A stretch of 64,000 nt of DNA from JACDAN01 sp963802375 (GTDB lineage: Bacteria; Actinomycetota; Thermoleophilia; Gaiellales; Gaiellaceae). The notes under the pieces were generated by a model that did not search any database, was not told where the DNA came from, and was given only the letters and a program-made list of their open reading frames with translations. The translations under genes and the position numbers were made by a program. The DNA lies in assembly GCA_963802375.1 (NCBI GenBank), contig CAWDIJ010000005.1:1-64000 (forward strand), written 5' to 3'. Positions 36,013 through 44,725 of this stretch are shown here, piece after piece (position 1 is the first letter of the stretch; every line of letters starts with the position of its first letter).

Positions 36013-36444
36013 GAGCGCGCCGAGGCCGCTCCACGGCCAATCCTCGCGTCGCCGGACGAGCCGGGCGCGCACCGGGTTGTTCACGACGTAGCGGCAGACG
36101 TTGCGGATGTGGCGGTCGCCCTCGACGAGGCGGGCGTCGAAGCGGTTCTGGAAGAGGTGTCCCGAACGCTCGTAGCGGTTGTTGAAGCGCATGGCGTAGA
36201 GGCAGTTGAGCCGGTGCATGCCGGCGGAGAGCTCGAGGCGTGGCGTCGATAGGACGAGGTGGAAGTGGTTCGGCATCAGGCAGAAGGCTCGCGTCCGCCA
36301 GCCGAACCGATTCACGGCATCCCGGAAGAGGACGAGGAACGCGCGGTAGTCGTGGTCGTCGAGGAAGATTTCGGACGCAGCGACTCCCCTCGCCGTTATG
36401 TGGAACGTGCCGTCTCCCAGGAGGTGTCGTGGGCGGCGCGGCAC
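36010..36444 (-). mobile_element. REP-associated tyrosine transposase (Y1_Tnp, RAYT)
   Basis: About 144 residues from the GTG at 36444 (frame opens to 36504). The HUH single-strand nuclease motif is LMPNHFHLVL; the catalytic Tyr lies in CRYVVNNPVRARLV; the N-terminus VPRRPRHLLGDGTFHITARG is typical of RAYTs. TACCTT lies six bases before the GTG. These are domesticated IS200-like enzymes that act on dispersed REP palindromes rather than on terminal repeats of their own gene. No direct repeat or insertion scar is seen around it, and the gene appears intact. A matching palindrome lies at 36550-36566. Confidence 0.88.
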
Positions 36445-36450
36445 GTCTCG

Positions 36451-36456
36451 AAGGTA
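36451..36456 (-). promoter_or_regulatory. Candidate -10 box, near-leaderless
   Basis: TACCTT on the minus strand, six bases before the GTG at 36444 of the transposase. Confidence 0.38.
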
Positions 36457-36549
36457 GAGCAGACCGCGGCTCGCTCCGCAGCCTGCGCGCCTTTCGGCAC
36501 ACATCAGCGACGCCTACGGCACGAACGCCATGTCGCCGCGAGCCGGGCC

Positions 36550-36566
36550 CGAGGGACAGTCCCTCG
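36550..36566. repeat. 17-bp REP-like palindrome
   Basis: CGAGGGAC and GTCCCTCG arms around one A, 46 bases upstream of the transposase frame and touching the stop codon (36567-36569) of the membrane-protein gene. Candidate substrate of the adjacent RAYT, and possibly also a 3'-end stabilising hairpin. Confidence 0.6.
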
Positions 36567-38555
36567 CTATAAGCGGTAGAGGAGATAGCGCTCGTCCGCG
36601 TAGACCAGCGGCAGCGCCGGGCGCAGGAACGACCGCCGGCGGTCGACGACCAGCCAGTTGGCGCCGTAGCTGCGGGGGATCTCGAGCTCGCCCGTCCGCA
36701 GGAACCGCACGACGTCACGCAGGCGCGCGTAGGGCCGGTTGTCCTCCGTGTCGGCGACGTGCGCGGGCGGCGCGGCGGCGACGTAGGCCGGAGCGAGCGC
36801 CGAGATCCGGTAGCTCGTCTCCAGGTCGGAGAAGACGATTTCCCCGTCCGGGAGATCGCCGAGCGCCTCGCGCAAGCCCGGGGTCAGCGGCACACGTGGG
36901 CCGGGCGGCTTCTCCCACTCACGCAGCCCATGGACGGCGACAGGCAGCACGAACAGGAGTGCCGTGAGCCCAGCGTAGAGCCCTCTTCGCTCGATGCTCC
37001 CCCACCGGCGCTGGATCAGGAATCCCGCCGGGATCGCGAGCGCGCCGCCAACGAGCGCGACCCAGGTCGCGAACGCCGGCCCGCCGTGATCCAGGCGCGG
37101 CCCGAAGTCGCCCGGCCAGGTCAGATGGAGCCACAACCCAGCGGCAAGTCCCGCAGGGAGCGCGGCACCGCGGAGGAACCCGGCGAGCACGGCACAGCCG
37201 CCCGCGAACGCGAACGCGAACGGCAAGAAACCCGCGATCCGCCGCGCCTGCGAGAGCGACACGAGATCCGCAAACGACGGGAACCAGAAGCTGGCGAGCG
37301 TCAAGAGGAGGACCGGCAGCGAGCCGCCAACCACGAGGGCCGCCCACCGACTGCGCGCTGCGAAGGCGGCGAGCGGGATCGCGACGAGCGCGGCAACCGC
37401 GACCGCGCCGGTCCGGCCGAAGACCTCGGGCACAAGCGAGTAGCGCTCGAGCGACTCGACGTCCAACTCCCGCGCGTACCGCTCGAGTGCCCGCCGAACC
37501 TCCTCCTCGCGCGGCGTATGCCCCGCCGTCTCCTCGACGATCGGCCGGAGCCACAGGAGGACGAGCGCCGTCGGAAGCGCAACCGCGGCGAGCCCGCTCG
37601 CCAGCGGGACGACGTCCCGCCTCGTCCAGATCACCCGCACAACCGCGAAGCCCGTGAGCGGAACGAGCAGGAACAGCGCATAGGTCGGATGGGCGAGCGC
37701 GATCGCCAGCGACGCGGCGGCGACGGGGATCGCGAAGAGCCATCTCCGCTCCCGGATCAGTAGGAACAGCGAGGCGAGCACCATCGGGACGAGCAGCTGG
37801 CGCGCGGCGGTCGCCGGCAAGGCCAGGGAGTCGTACGCGCCGCCGTCGCCCGGCGCGAGCCCGGTGATCGCGACCTGTCCGGCGAGGACTGCCACGCCGC
37901 CCCAGACCGAGTTGAAGAGCGCCCTGCCGGCCTCGAAAACGACGACGAACGCGATCGGGACGAGGATCGCCGCCTCGTTGAGGACGACGTCCGTCGGGTC
38001 GACGCCGGCCAGCTTCGAGACGAGCGCGAGGAAACCGTGCCAGAGCGGGAACGCGTAGCCGGGGTGCGGGCCGCCGTCGGCGAACTCCCCGACCGCGTCG
38101 ATCGACAGCTCGTCGAACATCTCGAGCTTCCGCACACGCGCGAGGTGGAACAGCGCGTCGCCGCCCAGCGCAGGCCCGAACCGCCAGATGAAGACCGCGA
38201 ACAATGCGCCCACGCCGGCCACCGCCCAGGTGGCCCAGTGCAAGGGAGCGGGCACTCGACGCAGTGCGAACGGCAGCGCGATCGACGCAGCCGCGCCAAG
38301 CACGATCAGCGTCACCAGGATCGACGTGCCGAGCGCGAAGGTCACGAGCATCCCCAGGAAGAGGACGCCGAGCGAAAGCGCAGCCGCCTCCGCAACTGCG
38401 GGCAGTCGCAGCGCACGGGCGATCAGCGCGCCGGGGATGAGCAGACAGAGCGAGGCAGCAGTCAGCCGCAACGCAAGCCCGAGCCCTTCGGGCGGGAGCA
38501 GGCGCGCGACGGCCAGCAGCGGGATCGCTGCCAGGACCAGTGGAATCCGGGTCAA
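36567..38555 (-). CDS. Polytopic membrane protein, GT-C-like
   Basis: About 662 residues with some 14-16 hydrophobic helices. IWRFGPALGGDALFHLARVR in the first large loop has the Asp/His pattern of GT-C transferases that use polyprenyl-linked sugars, and the C-terminal 130 residues are soluble (VFSDLETSYRISALAP, NWLVVDRRRSFLRPALPLVY). I do not recognise a named family. The TTG at 38555 overlaps the previous stop as TTGA, which fixes the start; the frame runs much further upstream. It could add the sugar from the DPM-like enzymes outside the membrane. Confidence 0.75.
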   Translation of the reverse strand: MTRIPLVLAAIPLLAVARLLPPEGLGLALRLTAASLCLLIPGALIARALRLPAVAEAAALSLGVLFLGMLVTFALGTSILVTLIVLGAAASIALPFALRRVPAPLHWATWAVAGVGALFAVFIWRFGPALGGDALFHLARVRKLEMFDELSIDAVGEFADGGPHPGYAFPLWHGFLALVSKLAGVDPTDVVLNEAAILVPIAFVVVFEAGRALFNSVWGGVAVLAGQVAITGLAPGDGGAYDSLALPATAARQLLVPMVLASLFLLIRERRWLFAIPVAAASLAIALAHPTYALFLLVPLTGFAVVRVIWTRRDVVPLASGLAAVALPTALVLLWLRPIVEETAGHTPREEEVRRALERYARELDVESLERYSLVPEVFGRTGAVAVAALVAIPLAAFAARSRWAALVVGGSLPVLLLTLASFWFPSFADLVSLSQARRIAGFLPFAFAFAGGCAVLAGFLRGAALPAGLAAGLWLHLTWPGDFGPRLDHGGPAFATWVALVGGALAIPAGFLIQRRWGSIERRGLYAGLTALLFVLPVAVHGLREWEKPPGPRVPLTPGLREALGDLPDGEIVFSDLETSYRISALAPAYVAAAPPAHVADTEDNRPYARLRDVVRFLRTGELEIPRSYGANWLVVDRRRSFLRPALPLVYADERYLLYRL

Positions 38556-39451
38556 CGTGTGGATTCGAGAAGGGCCGTCGCCGGGCCGCCCGCCACCCAG
38601 TCGGCCGCGTCGCGGTAGACCGCCCCTCGCTCGCCTCGAAAGACCACCGAGCGCAGCCGCAGGCCGGCCAGGATCACCCGCCGGGCGTGCTCGGCGGCCG
38701 AGACCCCGTGATGCTTGACGAGAAAGCGCAGATGGCCGCGAACCTGCTCGCGGAAGAGCGTCGCCGACTCGCGCCGCCACGACGATCCACCGACGTGCAC
38801 CGCCTCGGCCTCCGGGTAGAACAGCGTCCGCCAGCCGGCCGCCCGGGCGCGGTATGACCAGTCCGTCTCCTCGCTGAAGAGGAAGAAATCCTCGTCGAAC
38901 GGCCCGACCTCCTCGAACGCCTCCCGTCGGATCAGGAACGCCGCCGCCTTGGCGAACTCGACCTCGCGCACCTCGTCGTGGCGGAATCCCGCTCCATAGA
39001 ACGAGTTCAGCAGCCTCGACCGGGGCGCGAGCTTCCGCAGGAACAGGTACTCGGTCGCGATCCGCCAGGGCGTCGGAAACCCGCGCACCGACGGCTGCAG
39101 GGTCCCGTCCGGGTTCAGCAACCGAGGCGCCACCCACGCGGCCCGAGGAATCCCGTTCGCGAACTGCTCGAGCCGGTCGACGGCGTCATCCATCACCCAG
39201 GCGTCCGAGTTCAGGACGAGGACGTACGGCGCCGCCGTCTCGCGGATGCCACGGTTCCATCCGGCCGCCAGACCGAGGTTCTCCTGCTCGACGAGCCGCA
39301 CGTCGGGGAAGCCTGCGCGAACCCGCTCCACCGTGCCGTCCGTCGAGCCGTGGTCGACGACGACCGTCTCGAGCCCGTCGACGCTCTCCAGGGCCCGCTC
39401 GACGTGCGGCAGCCCGTTGAAGGTGACGACGACGGCGGAGACGTCAGGCAT
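38552..39451 (-). CDS. Glycosyltransferase family 2 (rhamnosyltransferase-like)
   Basis: A 299-residue GT-A enzyme. VSAVVVTFNGLPHVERALES starts the domain, LVLNSDAWVMDD holds the metal-binding SDA (Asp83), NPDGTLQPSVRGFPTPWRIA and GPFDEDFFLFSEETDW (catalytic-base region) are typical of WbbL/rhamnosyl transferases. ATG at 39451 overlaps the next gene by eight bases. No transmembrane helix. Consistent with adding a 6-deoxyhexose made by the gmd pathway. Confidence 0.87.
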   Translation of the reverse strand: MPDVSAVVVTFNGLPHVERALESVDGLETVVVDHGSTDGTVERVRAGFPDVRLVEQENLGLAAGWNRGIRETAAPYVLVLNSDAWVMDDAVDRLEQFANGIPRAAWVAPRLLNPDGTLQPSVRGFPTPWRIATEYLFLRKLAPRSRLLNSFYGAGFRHDEVREVEFAKAAAFLIRREAFEEVGPFDEDFFLFSEETDWSYRARAAGWRTLFYPEAEAVHVGGSSWRRESATLFREQVRGHLRFLVKHHGVSAAEHARRVILAGLRLRSVVFRGERGAVYRDAADWVAGGPATALLESTR

Positions 39452-40415
39452 CGGGCACCGACCTTCGCATTCCGGACCGGACGGCCTCCCAGGCGATGAT
39501 CGCCGCGCCGGGCAGGGCCAGCCCGAGCGTGGTCGCGAAGAACAGGAACCCGGTCGCAGCCGCCGCATCCGCGTCCACGTCGAGCCGCGTCATGAAGCTG
39601 ACGAAGAACGCCTCGCGCACCGCGAGCCCGTTGATCGTGAACGGCACGAGCATGACGAGGAAGAGCAGCGGGCCGAGCACGAAGTAGGGCCTGACCGACA
39701 ACTCGACGCCGACCGCTTCCCCACACATCCAGATCGCGACGATCCGGACGATCTGGACGCCGATCGTGAGAACGAAGACGGCAAGCAGCACACGAACGCT
39801 GTCGCGATAGCTGTGCATTCCCCTGTAGAGCCCGAGCACCGGACGCTCGATGCGCAGCCGAGCGAGCAGCGGCCGGAAGCGCCTGAGTCTGGTGCGCAGG
39901 CCCTTCGAGAAGATCACGAAGCCGGCGACGATCGTCGCGACGACGAACACGGCCTCGATCCAGAGGTAGACGTCGATGTCGTACTCGCCGACCGCGAGCG
40001 CCAGGCCGATCGCGGCCAGCAGCAGCGTCGCGGCCCCGCCGATCGCCCGCTCGAGGATGACGGAGCCGGCGATCGTTCCCGTGTTGCCGGGGTGCCGCTT
40101 CGCCGTCTCGTAGATCCGCGCCGCGTCGCCTCCGACGGCCGTCGGCAGCACCTGGCTTGCCGCGTACGAGACGAAGTAGGCGCGGGTCAGCCAGCCGAGC
40201 CGGTCATGGATCGCCTTCGCGTCGAGGAGCCACTTCCAGCGAAGCGCCATCGGCCAGGTCGTCGCCAGCGTGATCACGAGCGCGAGCAGGAAGTAGCCCA
40301 GGTGCGTGTCCGCCAGGATCTCGATCGTCCGGCCGACGTCGATCTTCCAGATGACGTACGCCGTGCAGAGCGCGGTGACGAGGAGGGTCAGCGAGACCCT
40401 CAGCGACTTGCTCAT
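39444..40415 (-). CDS. AglD/UPF0104-type membrane protein (lysylphosphatidylglycerol-synthase TM family)
   Basis: A 323-residue protein of about 8-9 helices with the flippase-like TM region: YFVSYAASQVLPTAVGGDAA near residue 90-110, SVILERAIGGAATLLLAAIG and ITVNGLAVREAFFVSF-like sequence at the C-terminal side. Such proteins occur beside glycosyltransferases and are thought to help lipid-linked intermediates or transporters across the membrane. No soluble catalytic domain. ATG start, coupled to the aminotransferase gene by a 4-base overlap. Confidence 0.82.
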   Translation of the reverse strand: MSKSLRVSLTLLVTALCTAYVIWKIDVGRTIEILADTHLGYFLLALVITLATTWPMALRWKWLLDAKAIHDRLGWLTRAYFVSYAASQVLPTAVGGDAARIYETAKRHPGNTGTIAGSVILERAIGGAATLLLAAIGLALAVGEYDIDVYLWIEAVFVVATIVAGFVIFSKGLRTRLRRFRPLLARLRIERPVLGLYRGMHSYRDSVRVLLAVFVLTIGVQIVRIVAIWMCGEAVGVELSVRPYFVLGPLLFLVMLVPFTINGLAVREAFFVSFMTRLDVDADAAAATGFLFFATTLGLALPGAAIIAWEAVRSGMRRSVPDA

Positions 40416-41512
40416 GCGAGGCGCGAGTGGATCCGGCGGAGCGCGTCGACCACGTCCGCGACGTCCTCGTCCGAGTGCGCCGGGGAGAGGGGCAGCGAGA
40501 GCACCTGCGCGCCGGCCCGCTCGGCCACCGGCAGCGGCGGCTGGTCGGGCAGGAGCTCCCGGTAGGCGGTCAGCGTGTGCACCGGCAGGAAGTGGATGCT
40601 GGTTGCGACGTTCTCCTCGGCAAGCAGCGCCCCGTACTCGTCTCGTGTGCCGCCGGCCCGCTCCGGGTCGATCCGGACGACGTAGAGGTGGAGCGCGTGC
40701 AGGTCGCGGTCGTCGCGTGCCAGCGCCTCGATGCCTTCCAGGCCGGCCACGGCCTCGTCGTACGCCGCGAAGTGCCGAAGCCGGATCTCCCTGTGCCGCT
40801 CGAGCTTGTCCAGCTGGACGAGCGCGATCGCCGCCAGGACGTCGGAGAGGTTCGCTTTATAGCCGGGCACCGCGATGTCGTAGAGCGATCCGCCGCGGCG
40901 CCGCATCAGCCGGAGCTCGCGGATCGCTTCGGCGACGTCGTCCCGGTTCGTCGTCACGACGCCCCCTTCGCCGGCCGCGACGTTCTTGGTCGCGTAGAGC
41001 GAGAAGCAGGTCGCCTCGGAGAGGCCGCCGACCTTCCGGCCGCGGTACTCGCTCTCAGCGGCGTGCGCGGCGTCCTCGATCACCGGCAGGCCAAGGGCCC
41101 AGATCGGATCGAGGTCTGCGGGCTGCCCGGCGAGATGGACGGGCATGATCGCCTTCGTCCGCTCAGTCACCGCCGCCGCGACCGCCTCGGGGTCGATGTT
41201 CAGGTCCGACTCGCGGACGTCGGCGAAGACAGGCGTGGCGCCGGTGTGGACGACCACGTTGGCCGTCGCGGGCCACGTGATCGGCGTGGTGATCACCTCG
41301 TCGCCGGGTCCGATCCCGAGGGCGACGAGCGTGAGGTGCATCGCTGCCGTGCCGGACGACACGGCGAGCGCGTGCTTCGCGCCGACGTAGCCGGCGAAGC
41401 GGCGCTCGAGCTCGGCGGCGTTCTGGCCGGTCGTCAGCCAGCCGGAGCGGATCGTCCGGGCTACGGCCTCGATCTCCTCCTCGCCGACGGCGGGAGGCTG
41501 GAACGAGAGCAT
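40412..41512 (-). CDS. DegT/DnrJ/EryC1 sugar aminotransferase
   Basis: A 366-residue PLP enzyme. Lys176 in LYATKNVAAGEGG, Asp147 in VIEDAAHAAESEYRG and SSGTAAMHL are the canonical cofactor residues; GYKANLSDVLAAIALVQL is the substrate loop and FLPVHTLTAYRELLP a late conserved segment. It is a different paralogue from the enzymes at 23068 and 48633, so three amination steps (or three sugars) are encoded. ATG at 41512. Lies directly after an ATP-grasp gene. Confidence 0.9.
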   Translation of the reverse strand: MLSFQPPAVGEEEIEAVARTIRSGWLTTGQNAAELERRFAGYVGAKHALAVSSGTAAMHLTLVALGIGPGDEVITTPITWPATANVVVHTGATPVFADVRESDLNIDPEAVAAAVTERTKAIMPVHLAGQPADLDPIWALGLPVIEDAAHAAESEYRGRKVGGLSEATCFSLYATKNVAAGEGGVVTTNRDDVAEAIRELRLMRRRGGSLYDIAVPGYKANLSDVLAAIALVQLDKLERHREIRLRHFAAYDEAVAGLEGIEALARDDRDLHALHLYVVRIDPERAGGTRDEYGALLAEENVATSIHFLPVHTLTAYRELLPDQPPLPVAERAGAQVLSLPLSPAHSDEDVADVVDALRRIHSRLA

Positions 41513-41519
41513 CGTCTTT

Positions 41520-42722
41520 CTACGCGAGAGTTCCTGCACGGGCCGTCCGGAAGCGTACGAGAGCGGCGCCCGCCCTCGCCCGCTCCAGGGCCTCGTTCCT
41601 CGTGGAGCCGACCGCCTGAACGGCGCCGAGCCGGTCCGCGCCACGCCGGAGCTCGCCAACCTCGTAGCCCGGCCGCCGGTAGACACGGACTCGCAGGACG
41701 CCCTCCATGGCCTCTGCCTCCTCGACGCCCTCGACCGCCTCGAGCTCTCCCGGCGCCGCGGTCAGGAAGACAGTGGCGGCACCGCCGGCTCGTGGATCGA
41801 CGACGAGTGCGGCGGGGTCGATCTCCTCGCCGAGCGCGGCTTGCAACGCCAGCTGGTTGAGGTCGACTCCCAGCGCGGCGCGGCAGAGCTCTGCGTCGTG
41901 ACCGCCTCCGAGGCGCGCGGCGACCTCGACGACTTGCGGCCCGTCCCGGGAGATCCTGAGCTGGGTATAGGAGGGGCCGTTTTCGATGCCGAGCGCCGAA
42001 ACCGCCCTGCCGGCGACCTCGGCCGCCTCGGCGACCGCGTCCGCTTCGGACGGCCAGACATGCGCCAGCGCGACGCCGAAGGCCGGCGGCTCGGCGGTCA
42101 GCCGGTCGGTCACGGTCAGTGGGTGGAAGCGTCCGCCGACGGAGAACGCGTTCACCGTCACCTCCGGTCCGTCGGCGACCTCCTCGACGAGCGCGTGGCC
42201 GTTCCTCGACTCCGAGAGGGCGCGCGTGATCGCGGCCTCCAGGTCGGCGGGGTCCTCGACGAGGCTGAGCCCTCGCTGACCCTGCCGGTCAGGCGCCTTG
42301 ACGACGCAGGGAACCGGCAGGCCCTCCTCCGGCCCTGAGACGAGGTGCCAGGCCGGCTCCGGCACGCCGACCGCGGCGAGCCGCTCGCGCTGGCGCGCCT
42401 TGGAGGTGGCGAAGACGGCCGTAGCCGGCGAGAGGGGATGCGCGATCCCGCATCGCTCCGCGACCCGCGCCGCGATCGCGACGGGCCAGTCGATACCCGG
42501 CGCAACGATCCCGTGCACGCGCTCGGCCTGAGCGAGCCGCTGGATGCCGCGCTCGTCCTCGGTCGAGATGATCGCCCGCCGGTCGGCCACGGCGAATCCC
42601 GGCGCAGCCGGATCCCGGTCGAGCGCGATCACCTCGAGGTCGCCACGGGCCCGAGCGGCCTCGATCAGCCCGAGTTGCGCCGGCCCGGCGCCCAGGACGA
42701 GGAGACGTTTTCGTCGGTCCAC
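41520..42722 (-). CDS. ATP-grasp ligase
   Basis: About 400 residues. KRLLVLGAGPAQLGLIEAAR is the N-terminal Rossmann motif, PCVVKAPDRQGQRGLSLVED and ALVEEVADGPEVTVNAFSVG the ATP-grasp lobes, and VEVAARLGGGHDAELCRAAL the metal-binding end. Layout matches the one at 52074, so the two are paralogues of PurK/carbamoyl-synthase-like ligases used in natural-product and glycan loci. GTG at 42722 immediately precedes the conserved start. Seven bases separate it from the DegT aminotransferase, so amination and ligation may act on the same sugar. Confidence 0.85.
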   Translation of the reverse strand: MDRRKRLLVLGAGPAQLGLIEAARARGDLEVIALDRDPAAPGFAVADRRAIISTEDERGIQRLAQAERVHGIVAPGIDWPVAIAARVAERCGIAHPLSPATAVFATSKARQRERLAAVGVPEPAWHLVSGPEEGLPVPCVVKAPDRQGQRGLSLVEDPADLEAAITRALSESRNGHALVEEVADGPEVTVNAFSVGGRFHPLTVTDRLTAEPPAFGVALAHVWPSEADAVAEAAEVAGRAVSALGIENGPSYTQLRISRDGPQVVEVAARLGGGHDAELCRAALGVDLNQLALQAALGEEIDPAALVVDPRAGGAATVFLTAAPGELEAVEGVEEAEAMEGVLRVRVYRRPGYEVGELRRGADRLGAVQAVGSTRNEALERARAGAALVRFRTARAGTLA

Positions 42723-42809
42723 GCGTCGCTCAGCTTCCGCCGCCACCGTCCGACATTGTTGCGCCCGAGCGCGACAGCGCCTCGCTCGGCGAGACCTGTA
42801 GCTGGAATG

Positions 42810-42838
42810 TTGACTCGATGCACGCCGCAAGGTACTAT
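42810..42838 (+). promoter_or_regulatory. Sigma-70-type promoter of the padR operon
   Basis: TTGACT at 42810-42815 and TACTAT at 42833-42838 are separated by exactly 17 bases, close to consensus. The predicted transcription start, seven to eight bases after the -10 box, falls on the ATG at 42846, so the padR message is probably leaderless. An ATGCA/TGCAT inverted repeat (42837-42847) overlaps the start codon and could be the regulator's own operator. Confidence 0.65.
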
Positions 42839-42845
42839 GCAATGC

Positions 42846-43193
42846 ATGGAACCTGCCGAGACACGCAAGTCAGTCTCCCAGTTGCGTCGAGGCACGGTCG
42901 AGTACTGCGTCCTGGCGCTTCTGCGCGGTGGGGCGCGGTACGGGTTCGAGCTCGTTCGGGAGCTCTCGGAGGTGGACGGCCTCGTCACGAGCGAGGGGAC
43001 GATCTACCCGCTGCTCACGCGCCTACGGAAGGAGGAGCTCGTGACGACGTTCTGGCGCGAGTCCGAGTCGGGCCCGCCGCGCCGCTACTACGAGCTCACC
43101 GACGCGGGCCGGGAGGCGCTCGACGACTTCGCCAAAGAGTGGGCCCGGTTCCGGGACTCTGTCGATGCGATTCTCACGAAGGAGGAAGGATGA
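42846..43193 (+). CDS. PadR-family transcriptional regulator
   Basis: About 115 residues. RRGTVEYCVLALLRGGARYG and FELVRELSEVDGLVTSEGTI give the winged-helix N-terminus, YPLLTRLRKEELVTTFWRES the recognition helix and wing, and PRRYYELTDAGREALDDF the C-terminal part, all typical of PadR. It likely represses its own operon and the downstream membrane protein. The ATG at 42846 coincides with the predicted start of transcription; 42837 is an in-frame alternative. Coupled to the next gene by ATGA. Confidence 0.9.
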   Translation: MEPAETRKSVSQLRRGTVEYCVLALLRGGARYGFELVRELSEVDGLVTSEGTIYPLLTRLRKEELVTTFWRESESGPPRRYYELTDAGREALDDFAKEWARFRDSVDAILTKEEG

Positions 43194-43723
43194 CCACCAT
43201 GCAGACCGACCGGCTCGTCGACGACTATCTGAGCCGGCTCGAAGAGGCGGCTGCGCACCTGCAGAGGTCCCGCCGGACCGAGCTGATCGCGGAGATCCGC
43301 GAGCACATCGAGGCGGCGCTGCGTGAGGAGGAGGCCGCCGGCGAGGTCGCGGTCCGCAACGTTCTCGAACGGCTCGGGCCCCCGGAGGAGATCGTCGAGG
43401 CCGCGGAGCCCGCGCCGGAGGCCGAGCAGCGGCCCACGGGGAAGCTCGAGGTGGCCGCGATGGTGACGCTCGTCGTCCCGTTCATCGGCTGGCTCTTCGG
43501 CATCGCGATGGTGCTGATCTCCAAGGCGTGGACGAATCGCGAGAAAACGATCGGTACGGCGCTCGCGCTGCTGGCAGTGGCTCCGTTCCTGGCGCTCGTG
43601 ATCGTCGACAGCTATTCGGAGAGCACGTCCGAGACGTTCGAGACTTTGCTGTTCGTGTTGTGGGTCATCGGCGGACTGCCGAGTGCTCTCTACCTGGGCC
43701 TGCGCCTGCGCCGAGACCGCTGA
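43190..43723 (+). CDS. PadR-associated membrane protein (HAAS/DUF1700-like)
   Basis: A 177-residue protein. The soluble N-terminus (DRLVDDYLSRLEEAAAHLQR, LIAEIREHIEAALREEEAAG, NVLERLGPPEEIVEAAEP) is the helical HAAS-type domain; two or three hydrophobic helices follow (about 85-175). PadR plus this type of membrane protein is a recurring regulator-sensor pair. Two ATGs (43190, 43199) are possible; a GGAGG lies four bases before the first. Function is unknown; stress sensing or transport regulation is only inferred from similar pairs. Confidence 0.82.
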   Translation: MTTMQTDRLVDDYLSRLEEAAAHLQRSRRTELIAEIREHIEAALREEEAAGEVAVRNVLERLGPPEEIVEAAEPAPEAEQRPTGKLEVAAMVTLVVPFIGWLFGIAMVLISKAWTNREKTIGTALALLAVAPFLALVIVDSYSESTSETFETLLFVLWVIGGLPSALYLGLRLRRDR

Positions 43724-43726
43724 CGT

Positions 43727-44725
43727 TCAGGTCGTGCGCGCGACGTCGGCCGGGGCCGCAAGGGACGAGTCCACCCAGGATGCGTTCTCGCGGTACCAGG
43801 CGACGGTGCGGCTCAGGCCCTCTTCGAGGGGCGTCCGCGCAGTCCACCCGAGCAGCCGTTCCGCCTTCTCCGTCGAGCCGACGTGGCGCGCAACCTGGCC
43901 CGGCCGCTCCTCCACGTGCTCCTTCAGCGACGCGGGCTTGCCACAGAGCTCGAGCACGAGGTCGGCGATCTCCGACACCGACGCATCCCGGCCCGTCGCG
44001 ACGTTGATCACTTCGCCTTCCACCGCTGTCCCGTCGGCCTCGATCACCGCCTGGATCGCCTCCGCGTCGTCCTCGACGTAGAGCCAGTCCCGGCTCGCCG
44101 TCCCGTCACCGTGGACGGTCAGCGGCTCGCCGGCCAGCGCCTGGAGGATGAAGCGCGGGATCACCTTCTCGGGATGCTGGCGCGGCCCGTAGTTGTTGAA
44201 CGGCCGCACGATCACGATCGGCAAGTCGTACGTCGCGCGGTAGGAGAACGCGAGCCGGTCCGCCCCTGCCTTCGTCGCCGCGTAGGGGCTGCGGGGGTTC
44301 AGCGGATGCTCCTCGTCCATGGGCGCCGCCTCCGCGGTGCCGTAGACCTCGCTCGACGAGATCAGGATGAAGCGCTCGACCGACTCCTCGCGGATGGCAT
44401 CGAGGAGGACGCGCGTCCCCTGCACGTTGGTCGCCACGAACTCCGAGGCGCCCTCGGCGATCGACTTCTCAACGTGCGACTCGGCCGCGGCGTTCACGAT
44501 CACGTCCACCCCGGCGACGACCTCCCGCACGAGCGCCTCGTCGCGGATGTCGCCGTGGACGAACGAGAGCCGCTCGTGCGAGCGGACGTCGCGCAGGTTC
44601 TCGAGGTTCCCCGCGTAGGTCAGCGCGTCGAGCGAAACGACCTCGTACGGCGTCGCCCGCAACAGGTGCCTGATGAACGCGGAGGAAATGAAGCCCGCCC
44701 CGCCGGTGACGAGTATCCGTTTCAC
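43727..44725 (-). CDS. RmlB-like nucleotide-sugar dehydratase/epimerase
   Basis: A 332-residue short-chain dehydrogenase. VTGGAGFISSAFIRHLLRAT, SLDALTYAGNLENL, NAAAESHVEKSI, SPYAATKAGADRL (Tyr148, Lys152) and FNNYGPRQHPEKVIPRFI match dTDP-glucose 4,6-dehydratase closely. The active-site triad differs: it reads SSSEVYG, Ser-Ser-Glu at the place of Thr-Asp-Glu, and the missing Asp is essential for water elimination in RmlB. A 4-epimerase or decarboxylase role is therefore possible. GTG at 44725 overlaps the GT2 stop as GTGA. Confidence 0.82.
   Translation of the reverse strand: MKRILVTGGAGFISSAFIRHLLRATPYEVVSLDALTYAGNLENLRDVRSHERLSFVHGDIRDEALVREVVAGVDVIVNAAAESHVEKSIAEGASEFVATNVQGTRVLLDAIREESVERFILISSSEVYGTAEAAPMDEEHPLNPRSPYAATKAGADRLAFSYRATYDLPIVIVRPFNNYGPRQHPEKVIPRFILQALAGEPLTVHGDGTASRDWLYVEDDAEAIQAVIEADGTAVEGEVINVATGRDASVSEIADLVLELCGKPASLKEHVEERPGQVARHVGSTEKAERLLGWTARTPLEEGLSRTVAWYRENASWVDSSLAAPADVARTT

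Noticed and set aside
36010..36504. Classical insertion sequence with terminal repeats
   Set aside because: No terminal inverted repeats or target duplications; the protein is a RAYT, not an IS transposase.
43727..44725. Calling this gene rmlB outright
   Set aside because: The catalytic Asp is missing and no other rml gene is in the window, so the name would overstate the function.
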